From contig NZ_BCNS01000138.1 of NCBI RefSeq assembly GCF_001528745.1, forward strand, positions 1 through 57,934: 57,934 bases of DNA, written 5' to 3'. Below the pieces are notes generated by a model that did no database searches, was not told the origin of the DNA, and was given only the letters and a program-made list of their open reading frames with translations. This stretch comes from Marinobacterium profundum. GTDB taxonomy: Bacteria > Pseudomonadota > Gammaproteobacteria > Pseudomonadales > Balneatricaceae. This document shows positions 50,533-57,934 of the stretch, one piece after another (position 1 is the first letter of the stretch; each line of letters starts with the position of its first letter). Made by a program: the position numbers and the translations under genes.

Positions 50533-51861
50533 ATGAGCCAACCGCAACGTGTGCGCACCATTCTGACACTGGGTCTGCCCATCATCGGCGGCATGCTGTC
50601 GCAAAGCCTGCTGAACCTGGTGGACGCCGCCATGGTCGGCCGTCTCGGGGAAACCGCGCTGGCGGGCGTCGGCATCGCCGGCTACGCCAACTTTATTGCC
50701 CTCAGCTGCATTATAGGCCTGTCGTCTGCGGTCCAGTCACTGGTGGCGCGGCGCCATGGCGAAGGCCGACGCGCCGAGATGGCCCGTCCGGTCAATGCAG
50801 GCATTATTCTGGCGCTGACCATAGCCCTGCCCCTGAGCCTGCTGTTTGCCACCTTCTCCGACAGCCTGCTCGGCCTCATGAGCCGCGATAGCGCGGTACT
50901 GGCCATCGCCAACGATTATTTCGATTATCGCATCCTCGCCATGAGCGCCGTGGGTATTAACTTTTCCCTGCGGGGCTGGTGGAACGGCACCTACAGACCC
51001 ATGGTGCATCTGCGCCTGTTGCTGGTCATGCACCTGCTGAATGTCATTCTGAGCTACGGCCTTATTTTCGGCACCCTCGGCCTGCCGACCCTGGGTGCCG
51101 CAGGCGCGGGTCTGGGGACCTGTATTGCACTCATTATTGGCTGCCTGCTGAACGCAGCCCTGGTGTGGCACGATGCCAGAAAACACGGATTCCTGCGCGC
51201 CAAACGCGATCGCCGCGCGCTCGCCACTGTGCTGAGGCTGTCGATACCCCACTCACTGCAGCAACTTTTGTTCGCCATCGCCATCGCTGTGCTGTTCTGG
51301 ATTATCGGACAGATCGGCACCCAGGAACAGGCCATCGCCCACGTCCTGATCAATCTGGCGCTGTTCCTGATTCTGCCGGGTGTTGGCCTTGGCATGGCGT
51401 CCACCTCTCTGGTCAGCCATGCCCTGGGGCGCAACCAACCGAGTGAGGCACAGCAATGGGGCTGGGATGTCATAAAGACGGCCCTGGTGATTATCTGCCT
51501 GCTCAGCCTGCCAATGTGGCTAGCGCCCGAGCGCATTCTTGCACTCTTCATAACGGATCCGCAGCTTGTGGAGCAGGCCCGGCTGCCGCTGCAGATCACA
51601 GGGCTGGCCATCTGCCTGGATGCCGCCAGCCTGGTGCTGACCCAGGCGCTTCTGGGTGCCGGCGCGCACCGCTTGGTGATGATGGTCTCGGTGGGAGGCC
51701 AATGGTTGTTCTATCTGCCACTGGCCTGGCTGTTTGGCCCCCATCTGGGCTTCGGCCTGACCGGTATCTGGCTCGTCCAGCTCGTCCATCGCAGCCTGTC
51801 ATCGCTGGTGTTTATCAGTATCTGGCGACGGCGTCACTGGGCCGACATAAAACTCGGCTAG
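50533..51861 (+). CDS. MATE-family efflux transporter
   Basis: The 442-residue protein has about twelve helices in two homologous halves and the MATE start LTLGLPIIGGMLSQSLLNLVDAAMVGRLGETALAGVG. MATE pumps export drugs or metabolites with Na+ or H+. Which ion is used cannot be read here, although Na+ would fit the sodium economy of the window. I start at MSQPQRVRT (50533); the frame is open from 50449, but a likely -10 box lies inside that extension. Confidence 0.88.
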   Translation: MSQPQRVRTILTLGLPIIGGMLSQSLLNLVDAAMVGRLGETALAGVGIAGYANFIALSCIIGLSSAVQSLVARRHGEGRRAEMARPVNAGIILALTIALPLSLLFATFSDSLLGLMSRDSAVLAIANDYFDYRILAMSAVGINFSLRGWWNGTYRPMVHLRLLLVMHLLNVILSYGLIFGTLGLPTLGAAGAGLGTCIALIIGCLLNAALVWHDARKHGFLRAKRDRRALATVLRLSIPHSLQQLLFAIAIAVLFWIIGQIGTQEQAIAHVLINLALFLILPGVGLGMASTSLVSHALGRNQPSEAQQWGWDVIKTALVIICLLSLPMWLAPERILALFITDPQLVEQARLPLQITGLAICLDAASLVLTQALLGAGAHRLVMMVSVGGQWLFYLPLAWLFGPHLGFGLTGIWLVQLVHRSLSSLVFISIWRRRHWADIKLG

Positions 51862-52017
51862 TTTGATACACTGAAACAACATTGCGGCAGACAAGACGCG
51901 ACAATCACGCTGCAAGAGTCACGCAGCTGCCGACTTCCCAGCGCGAGAGCAATACCACAACAGCTCTATTCTCGGAGGGATCAACTGGCTCGCGGCGTAG
52001 CAGCACAGGAACCCCAT

Positions 52018-53190
52018 ATGGCAGAACAGAGCCTCGTATTCTCATTTTTCCTGATATTCACCGGTGCCGCGATTCTCGCCACCGCAGCCCTCTATACCCG
52101 CCAACCACTACTGGTTGCCTACATAGTGCTTGGCGCCCTGCTCGGCCCCTACGGCCTCAGCCTGGTAACCGATACAGCCCTGCTGGCAGACATCTCCCAT
52201 ATCGGCATCATTTTTCTGCTCTTCCTGCTAGGGCTCGACATGCAACCGAGCCACCTGTTGCACATGCTGAAAAAGGCAACCCTGGTCGCCATTGGCAGCT
52301 CGCTGATATTCATGGCCACCGGCTATGGCGTCAGCCTGCTGTTTGGCTTTAGTCAGATAGAAGCGCTGATAATAGGCGCGGCGCTGATGTTTTCCAGCAC
52401 CATCATCGGCATCAAGCTGCTGCCCACCACAGTCCTGCACCACCGCCATACGGGCGAACTGGTTGTCGGCCTGCTGCTGTTACAGGATGTTATCGCCATT
52501 CTGGTACTGCTGTTGCTTTACAGCGGCAGTAACGAAGAGCAGAGCGGTGCCCTGGCCTTTTTGAAAACCCTCGCAGCTCTGCCATTGATGACCGCAGGCG
52601 CCTTCCTGTTCGTGCGCTACGTGCTGCTGCACCTGCTGCAGAGCTTTGATCGCTTCCACGAATATATTTTTCTGCTCGCTCTGGGCTGGTGCCTGGGAAT
52701 GGCAGAGCTCGCCCAGGCCATAGGTCTCTCGGCCGAGATGGGCGCCTTTGTAGCCGGCGTCACCCTGGCCACCAGCCCAATCTCCCAGTACATCGCCACC
52801 AGCCTGAAACCGCTGCGTGATTTTTTCCTTATTCTGTTCTTCTTCTCCATCGGCGCCAGCTTCAACCTCGCCCTGGTCGATGTCATTCTGCTGCCCTCCC
52901 TGGTCATGACCGCACTGGTGCTGGCACTCAAGCCCGTGGTATTTCGCTTCCTGCTGATTCGCATCAGCGAAAGCAAGAAACTGGCCTGGGAAATCGGCTT
53001 TCGCCTGGGCCAAATCAGCGAGTTTTCGCTGCTAATCGCCTATCTGGCCACCAGCGCAGCCCTCATTGGCCAGGAAGCTTCCCACGTTATTCAGGCCACC
53101 ACCATCCTGACCTTCCTGTTTTCCAGCTACCTGGTGATCTTCAACTTTCCCTCCCCCATCGCCATCTCGGACCAACTGCGCAAGGACTGA
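52018..53190 (+). CDS. CPA2-family cation:proton antiporter (KefB-like membrane domain)
   Basis: The 390-residue protein has about twelve helices and conserved CPA2 segments (LGLDMQPSHLLHMLKKA, GAALMFSSTIIGIKLL, LLLQDVIAILVL, GLSAEMGAFVAGVTLA). The family exchanges K+ or Na+ for protons. Unlike KefB or KefC, it has no C-terminal RCK/TrkA-N domain; it ends after the last helix (SDQLRKD). Glutathione or nucleotide gating as in Kef is therefore not expected. Upstream sequence 51862-52017 shows no other gene. Confidence 0.88.
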   Translation: MAEQSLVFSFFLIFTGAAILATAALYTRQPLLVAYIVLGALLGPYGLSLVTDTALLADISHIGIIFLLFLLGLDMQPSHLLHMLKKATLVAIGSSLIFMATGYGVSLLFGFSQIEALIIGAALMFSSTIIGIKLLPTTVLHHRHTGELVVGLLLLQDVIAILVLLLLYSGSNEEQSGALAFLKTLAALPLMTAGAFLFVRYVLLHLLQSFDRFHEYIFLLALGWCLGMAELAQAIGLSAEMGAFVAGVTLATSPISQYIATSLKPLRDFFLILFFFSIGASFNLALVDVILLPSLVMTALVLALKPVVFRFLLIRISESKKLAWEIGFRLGQISEFSLLIAYLATSAALIGQEASHVIQATTILTFLFSSYLVIFNFPSPIAISDQLRKD

Positions 53191-53222
53191 GACCCTACCG
53201 CGGCCACTTTCGCGCACCAACG

Positions 53223-53257
53223 AAAAAGCCGCCTTCCGTTATGGAAGGCGGCTTTTT
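53223..53257. terminator. Bidirectional terminator between antiporter and ycbK-like gene
   Basis: A perfect 15-bp stem (AAAAAGCCGCCTTCC and complement) with a 5-base loop lies between convergent genes. A5 and T5 end the arms. Confidence 0.92.
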
Positions 53258-53288
53258 GCAGCAACCGCGATACAGGCTATGTAATTAC

Positions 53289-53849
53289 TCAGCCCCAGTG
53301 ACGCACGGGGCCGACATCCACATGCAGAAAGTTGCTGCGCGAATAAAAACCCACACCGCCAGCCTTCATTTTAAGCGCCATGCGCTGCACATCCCGCAGC
53401 GCTATGCCCGGCACACGGATATCAATCGCCTTGCCCTGCATATGGTAGCTTTTCTTGGCCACGCCCTGACCCTGCTTGCGCAGCTTCTCGTTGGTTTCGG
53501 GCGAACGGTAACCGGAGATCACCTGAAACTCCTTATGCAGGCCAACATCGCGCTGCAGCAGGTAGAGCAGATCAAACAGTTGACGATCCATCTGGATGGA
53601 GGTGCCGGTACGGTGATCCCGCAACAGATGATCCACCTCCTGCAGCACCTGGGGCATGTAATGGCCATCGGCCCAATACACGGCGGTCATTTTTTCACCG
53701 GTGTGCATGTTGTTCAGGGTGAGCTTGCGCTCAAGCCCGGGATTCTTGATCAGCGGTGCACCAATAGCACCAGAGCCTGCCAGACCTGCCGCAGTACCGG
53801 CCAGTGTCTTGATAAAAGTACGACGATTCTGAAGGATTCTATGGGGCAT
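53289..53849 (-). CDS. Tat-exported YcbK-like (DUF882) M15-family peptidase
   Basis: The 186-residue protein has a twin-arginine signal (NRRTFIKTLAGTAAGLAG, R9-R10) and a DUF882/YcbK domain. The zinc-peptidase motifs are SYHMQGKAIDIRV (His and Asp) and FLHVDVGPVRHW. Related M15 enzymes cut peptidoglycan peptides; YcbK (MepK) is a murein endopeptidase in E. coli. Here the exact bond is inferred. It stands alone between terminators. Confidence 0.88.
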   Translation of the reverse strand: MPHRILQNRRTFIKTLAGTAAGLAGSGAIGAPLIKNPGLERKLTLNNMHTGEKMTAVYWADGHYMPQVLQEVDHLLRDHRTGTSIQMDRQLFDLLYLLQRDVGLHKEFQVISGYRSPETNEKLRKQGQGVAKKSYHMQGKAIDIRVPGIALRDVQRMALKMKAGGVGFYSRSNFLHVDVGPVRHWG

Positions 53850-53935
53850 AATTCAGCAACAGTTGGTTGAAATACTTACAGCTATTATCCACAAATAGCA
53901 TCAGCTGTATATTTTTTACACGATATATTAATCAT

Positions 53936-54925
53936 TTAGTACGCATCTTTAGTGCGCGCGCACCACAAATCCCGCGCCTGGCGTACCGCGTCCTCAGGTT
54001 CAGATGCACGCCCGAGCAGCTTCAGCACCGCTGCCAGAGTGTTGATAACAGCACCCTCGCCGTACTCATGCTCCAGCTCGCCACGCCACAATTGCAGCAA
54101 CTCCCGCGGCTGCAGACTTTCATCGCGCACTACCCGCTGGCCCAGCAGCCTTGGCCATTGCTGGGTGTGCATTTCACCGCCGAGAATCCACTGCAGTTCG
54201 CTTTCAGAATCCGGCTTGAGCTCGGCCTCGCCACCATCCCCCTTGACCGTTACGCTATTGCGCATTCCCAGCAACATGCTGGTTTTTTGATGCATGGGGC
54301 CGTAGGGCGGATGAAAAACACCGTCGATTACGTGCTCGGCAGCCAGTGGGTTTAGCAGCCTGCACAGCGTATGGACAGGCGAGCGCAGCCCCAGCACAGA
54401 GCGCAGCTGAATAATTTCACCCAACTGCGGCGCCAGCGCATCAATGGACATAAAGGCAAAGTTGCGCCCATCCAGCTCAGCCGCAACCTCCGCCCAGTCG
54501 CTGCAGGAAGGCAAGCCGAACAGGTCGAGCATATCTTCGGTATAGAGTCGACCCGGCATATGACCGCGCGCGCCGTGCATGAACACCCGTACGCCGGATT
54601 GGGCCAGCGCCAGAGACGCCAGCAGGAACCAGGGCAAACGGCGTTTCTTGCCGGCATAGCTGGACCAGTCGAGCTCGACCTGCAAATTCTGAGGCGCGTC
54701 TAGCCGCTCACGCACCGCAGTGACGAAACCGCACAACTCTTCCGGCGCCTCTTCCTTTACCCGCAGCAGCATCAGGAAGGCCCCGAGCTGCTCCGGCCGC
54801 ACCTTGCCATCGAGAATCATGCCCATGGCATCGCGGGCCTCTTCAGTGGTCAGCGAGCGTGAGCCCTTCTTCCCCTTGCCGAGAATGCGGACATAGACTG
54901 CAAACGGATGTTCCTGACTGCTCAT
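53936..54925 (-). CDS. ybiB: YbiB-like glycosyltransferase-fold (TrpD-like) protein
   Basis: The 329-residue protein has the anthranilate phosphoribosyltransferase fold: a small helical domain (LTTEEARDAMGMILDGKVRPEQLGAFLMLLRVKEE) and a large domain. The PRPP-binding motif of TrpD is not recognisable. It resembles E. coli YbiB (TrpD2), which has been reported to bind nucleic acids and does not make tryptophan. No trp genes are nearby. The function is unproven here. Confidence 0.78.
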   Translation of the reverse strand: MSSQEHPFAVYVRILGKGKKGSRSLTTEEARDAMGMILDGKVRPEQLGAFLMLLRVKEEAPEELCGFVTAVRERLDAPQNLQVELDWSSYAGKKRRLPWFLLASLALAQSGVRVFMHGARGHMPGRLYTEDMLDLFGLPSCSDWAEVAAELDGRNFAFMSIDALAPQLGEIIQLRSVLGLRSPVHTLCRLLNPLAAEHVIDGVFHPPYGPMHQKTSMLLGMRNSVTVKGDGGEAELKPDSESELQWILGGEMHTQQWPRLLGQRVVRDESLQPRELLQLWRGELEHEYGEGAVINTLAAVLKLLGRASEPEDAVRQARDLWCARTKDAY

Positions 54926-55001
54926 GGATCTGATGCCTCTTTTGCTCTAGAGTGTGGCCGCGTCATATATACCCCAAGCGCAAGCCTTAATGCGAGTCCG
55001 A

Positions 55002-55766
55002 ATGAACGCTTTGACCCGGGAACTACATCTTTTTTTTAACGCCCTGACTTTTTTTACCCGTATTCCGCCACCCGCCTGGGTGAAGTTCGGCACCGATGAG
55101 CTCAATCACGCCAGCCGTTACTTCCCGCTGGTCGGCCTGCTCGTGGGACTTGTCGCGGCAGCGCTTTACGCAATATTTGCGCTGCTGTTTCCGACCGCCA
55201 TCGCCGTACTGCTCAGTACCGGCTGCATCCTGCTGCTGACCGGCGGTTTCCATGAAGACGGCCTGGCAGATCTGTGCGATGGCTTTGGTGGCGGCTGGAC
55301 ACCGCAACAGACGCTGGACATCATGAAGGATTCAAGACTTGGCAGCTACGGCGCCCTGGGCCTGATAACAGTGCTGGGCCTGAAGCTCGCCAGCCTGATC
55401 AGTATCAGCGATGTGCTGCTTGCCCTGATCGCCGGCCATACCCTCAGCCGCTTCGTTGCCGTCAGTCTGATCCACACCGACCGCTATGTACAGCTAGACC
55501 AGCTCAGCAAGGTGCGTCCGCTGGCGAGCAACATGAGCCGAGCCGAACTGCTGATTGCCGCCGTCCCGGCACTGGCCTGCCTGCTTCTGCTGCCCGGCTA
55601 CAGCGCGGTTGCAGCCATAGCCGCGCTGTTGTTGCTACGGCTCTACCTTTGCCGCCTGTTCCGACGCAGGCTCGGCGGCTATACCGGCGATTGCCTGGGC
55701 GCGACCCAGCAATTGGCAGAAGTCACGGTCTATCTGACACTGTGCCTGCCGCTCAGCCTGCCTTGA
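55002..55766 (+). CDS. cobS: Adenosylcobinamide-GDP ribazoletransferase CobS
   Basis: CobS joins adenosylcobinamide-GDP and alpha-ribazole in the last steps of B12 assembly, at the membrane. The 254-residue protein has about six helices and the family motifs FHEDGLADLCDGFGGG, DSRLGSYGALGL and GGYTGDCLGATQQLAEV. I start at MNALTRELHLFFNAL (55002). Its partners CobU, CobT and CobC are not encoded in the window, although they are usually adjacent. Confidence 0.93.
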   Translation: MNALTRELHLFFNALTFFTRIPPPAWVKFGTDELNHASRYFPLVGLLVGLVAAALYAIFALLFPTAIAVLLSTGCILLLTGGFHEDGLADLCDGFGGGWTPQQTLDIMKDSRLGSYGALGLITVLGLKLASLISISDVLLALIAGHTLSRFVAVSLIHTDRYVQLDQLSKVRPLASNMSRAELLIAAVPALACLLLLPGYSAVAAIAALLLLRLYLCRLFRRRLGGYTGDCLGATQQLAEVTVYLTLCLPLSLP

Positions 55767-55810
55767 AGTACCCTTGTAAGCCGCTCTGCGTTTTCGCCGC
55801 GGGCCATAGA

Positions 55811-55819
55811 CTGTTAGAA
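55811..55819 (+). promoter_or_regulatory. Extended -10 promoter of rlmD
   Basis: TGTTAGAAT is an extended -10 box 29 bases before the rlmD ATG, with a short leader implied. It resembles the box before the MATE gene. Confidence 0.5.
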
Positions 55820-55847
55820 TGCGCGCCATTCACTAGTGAGAGTTCTC

Positions 55848-57197
55848 ATGAGCCGCAACAAACCGATCCGTTTTGGGGGCCCAGCCCGCAAGAGCACCAG
55901 CCACAGTCCGCAAACCCTGGAGATTGAAGGCCTGAGTCATGAAGGTCGCGGCGTTGCGCGACTCGAGGGCAAGACCGTGTTCGTTACCGGCGCCCTGCCC
56001 GGCGAGCAGGTAATTGCGCGCATCGACAACGACCGCAACCGCTACGCCGAAGCCCAGACCCTTGAAGTACTGAGCGCCAGCCCAGATCGCTGCGAACCCG
56101 GCTGCCAGCATTATGGCCAGTGTGGCGGCTGCGACCTGCAGCACCTGCGCCACGACCAGCAAATCCACTTCAAGCAGGACCAGGCGCTGGATCAACTCAA
56201 ACGCATCGGCAACTTGATACCTGAACAGCTTGAGGCGCCACTGGTCTCGCAGCCATGGCACTATCGCCGCAGCGCCCGCGTCGGCATCAACCAATTGCAG
56301 CGTAACGGCGAGCCATTGATCGGCTTTCGACGCCGCGCCAGTAACAAACTGCTGCAGATCGAACAATGCGACGTGCTTGATACCCGCGCCCAGGATCTGT
56401 TTCGCGGATTGCGCGATACGCTTACAGGGCTGGACGATCTGAAATCCATTACCCACGCCCAGGTGCAATACGGTGACACTCAGGGTGCCCTGACCCTGCG
56501 CACCAAAAAGCCACTGCGCGACGACACCCTGGCACGCCTGCAACCCCTGGCCCAACAGTTTGACCTGCAGCTCTACCTCGAAGACAGCCTGGGCACTCAG
56601 TACGCCGGCAAGGACGCCGAGCAACCGCTGACCTATGCGCTGCCTGCATTCAAGCTGGAACTGGAGTTTGCCCCCGGTGATTTTCTGCAGGTGAACCCGG
56701 ATCTGAACCGCCAGATGGTCTCCCGTGCGATCGAGTGGCTCGACCCGCAACCCCAAGACCGCGTACTGGATTTGTTCTGCGGCCTTGGCAACTTCACCTT
56801 GCCACTGGCCACGCGCTGTGGCGAAGTCATAGGTGTAGAAGGCAGCGAAGCCATGACTGAGCGGGCAACGCTTAACGCCAAGGCCAACGGCATTGAAAAC
56901 GCGACCTTCTTTCGCAATGACCTTAGCCAGGACTTCCGCCATCAAAAATGGTATCGCACGGGCTTTGACCTGATACTGCTGGATCCACCGCGCACCGGTG
57001 CCCGCGAAGCCATATTGCAGCTGATAGGCTACAAGGCCAAACGCATTCTGTACGTATCCTGCAATCCGGCCATGCTGGCACGGGATGGCGCCGAACTGGC
57101 CCAGGCCGGTTATCGCCTGAGCCGCTTCTGCGCCATGGACATGTTCCCGCACACCGCCCACGTCGAGGCGCTGGCGCTGTTCGAGCTAGCCCCATGA
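55848..57197 (+). CDS. rlmD: 23S rRNA (uracil-1939-C5)-methyltransferase RlmD
   Basis: RlmD methylates U1939 of 23S rRNA using SAM and carries a 4Fe-4S cluster. The 449-residue protein has a TRAM domain (about 21-80), cluster cysteines C86-x5-C92-x2-C95 and C174, and the methyltransferase motifs DLFCGLGNFTLPLA, DPPRTGA and YVSCNPAMLARD, with the catalytic Cys. I choose MSRNKPIRF (55848) over the GTG at 55836. It overlaps the next gene by 4 bases. Confidence 0.95.
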   Translation: MSRNKPIRFGGPARKSTSHSPQTLEIEGLSHEGRGVARLEGKTVFVTGALPGEQVIARIDNDRNRYAEAQTLEVLSASPDRCEPGCQHYGQCGGCDLQHLRHDQQIHFKQDQALDQLKRIGNLIPEQLEAPLVSQPWHYRRSARVGINQLQRNGEPLIGFRRRASNKLLQIEQCDVLDTRAQDLFRGLRDTLTGLDDLKSITHAQVQYGDTQGALTLRTKKPLRDDTLARLQPLAQQFDLQLYLEDSLGTQYAGKDAEQPLTYALPAFKLELEFAPGDFLQVNPDLNRQMVSRAIEWLDPQPQDRVLDLFCGLGNFTLPLATRCGEVIGVEGSEAMTERATLNAKANGIENATFFRNDLSQDFRHQKWYRTGFDLILLDPPRTGAREAILQLIGYKAKRILYVSCNPAMLARDGAELAQAGYRLSRFCAMDMFPHTAHVEALALFELAP

Positions 57198-57817
57198 ACT
57201 ACAGCCTGACCTGGGCTGACGCAGAGCTGGTTGTGGTGGTTAAGCCCGCAGGCCTGTTGTCGGTGCCGGGCCGCGGCCCCGACAAGCAGGACTGCCTCTG
57301 GCATCGGGTACAGGCGGACTTCCCCACCGCCCGCATCGTGCACCGGCTCGATTGCGCCACGTCCGGACTCATGGTGCTGGCGCTCAATGCGGCCAGCCAT
57401 CGTGAGCTGAGCCGCCAGTTCCAGATGCGCGAAACCCGCAAGCGCTATCAGGCCCTGGTCGCAGGCCGGCCCACCGAGAGCAGCGGCGTGATGGAATGGC
57501 CACTGCGCTGTGACTGGGAACGCCGCCCACTGCAGATCGTCGACCCAGTAGAGGGCAAGTCTGCCCGCACCGAATGGCAGCTACTCGACAGCGACGGCGC
57601 CCAAAGCCGCATTCAGTTGCACCCGATTACCGGTCGCTCGCATCAGCTGCGGGTACACCTGAAAACCCTGGGGCACCCCATTCTGGGGGATAATTTCTAC
57701 GCGCCACCTGAGATTATCGCCCAGGCGCCCCGGCTGATGCTGCACGCAGAGCAGCTCGGCCTGCAGCACCCCCTCAGCGGTGAGGCTCTGGACTTTGAGG
57801 CGCCTGCCCCTTTCTAG
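57194..57817 (+). CDS. rluA: RluA-family pseudouridine synthase
   Basis: The 207-residue protein converts uridines in rRNA or tRNA to pseudouridine. It has the catalytic motif HRLDCATSGLMVLA (D53) and no S4 domain. Its length is close to E. coli RluA (219), which acts on 23S U746 and tRNA U32. Its TAG stop (57815-57817) lies within the terminal CTAG of a MITE-like repeat. The C-terminus DFEAPAPF looks complete for the family, so the gene is probably functional. It overlaps rlmD by 4 bases (ATGA). Confidence 0.88.
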   Translation: MNYSLTWADAELVVVVKPAGLLSVPGRGPDKQDCLWHRVQADFPTARIVHRLDCATSGLMVLALNAASHRELSRQFQMRETRKRYQALVAGRPTESSGVMEWPLRCDWERRPLQIVDPVEGKSARTEWQLLDSDGAQSRIQLHPITGRSHQLRVHLKTLGHPILGDNFYAPPEIIAQAPRLMLHAEQLGLQHPLSGEALDFEAPAPF

Positions 57818-57919
57818 AGCATTTTCACGAAACTCTCACCTGTCGATCGAGTTTGTTTTGAGTGCTTCCTTGCTTCGAGGTGGCCGGATATGGGTCGAGA
57901 TAAGATGAACGTACTCTAG
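57814..57919 (-). repeat. MITE-like repeat, copy 2 (inverted)
   Basis: This 106-base copy is the reverse of the element at 366-475. It starts CTAGAGCATTTTCA and ends TACTCTAG. About eight substitutions and one ~4-base gap separate the copies. Its terminal repeats are less well matched (11 of 14). Its first bases supply the stop codon of the RluA-family gene. Confidence 0.75.
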
Positions 57920-57934
57920 TTGCCTACTGCCACC

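Noticed and set aside
55833-57161. 442-codon minus-strand frame opposite rlmD
   Set aside because: Shadow of RlmD, whose motifs are all present.

Overview
The window reads as a chromosomal segment of a marine gammaproteobacterium, most like the Oceanospirillales (Marinobacterium-type). The reasons are GC-rich, strongly codon-biased genes with Pseudomonas/Vibrio-like neighbourhoods, a complete Na+-translocating NQR complex, an NhaB Na+/H+ antiporter, and gene pairs such as mfd-csiV, psrA-nagZ, rnhA-dnaQ and lon-hupB-ppiD. I assign about 50 protein genes. I see no rRNA, tRNA, CRISPR array, prophage or transposase. Both ends carry copies of one ~110-bp repeat in opposite orientation, so the window may be a contig that ends at repeats.

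Layout: 1-572 is non-coding and structured: a nested palindromic element, a 13-bp hairpin, a MITE-like repeat and a perfect 38-bp palindrome that ends the lolCD transcript. 573-2490 (-) is lolC/E-lolD. 2588-7679 (+) carries a PilZ protein, a Tus-family replication-terminus protein, a small membrane protein, a membrane EAL phosphodiesterase with a dead GGDEF domain, a VF530-type protein, and a small protein resembling part of family-A DNA polymerase that overlaps a DEDDy 3'-5' exonuclease gene. 7747-16375 (-) is nqrABCDEF-apbE-nqrM followed by sthA. 16936-18387 (-) is a long GAPDH. 18578-22602 (+) is mfd-csiV.

22763-30276 (-) holds an orphan MASE1-CHASE-PAS histidine kinase, then psrA, an L,D-transpeptidase, nagZ and a MscS channel as one probable operon, then sohB. 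30380-33332 has an SCP2-domain protein, nudC and nhaB. 33457-35395 (-) is a methyltransferase-rnhA-dnaQ operon, divergent from gloB and mltD. 38303-43905 (+) is yejABEF. 44249-49452 (-) is lon-hupB-ppiD, with a convincing heat-shock promoter ahead of lon. The right part holds nfuA, a MATE exporter, a CPA2 antiporter, a Tat-exported YcbK-like protein, a YbiB-like protein, cobS, rlmD and an RluA-type pseudouridine synthase whose stop codon lies inside the terminal repeat.

Themes: a sodium cycle (NQR exports Na+, NhaB and the CPA2 antiporter exchange it) joined to nicotinamide metabolism (NQR, SthA, NudC, GAPDH); wall recycling (NagZ, L,D-transpeptidase, MltD, YcbK, Yej import); protein quality control (Lon, PpiD, SohB); and genome maintenance (Tus, Mfd, DnaQ, RnhA, HU). 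The observations most worth checking are the Tus homologue with a Ter-like site upstream of its operon, the terminal inverted MITE-like repeats, the polymerase-fragment/exonuclease pair, and a terminator-like hairpin inside the apbE signal-peptide codons. Most of the window is ordinary core genome. I did not find a clearly new multi-gene system.
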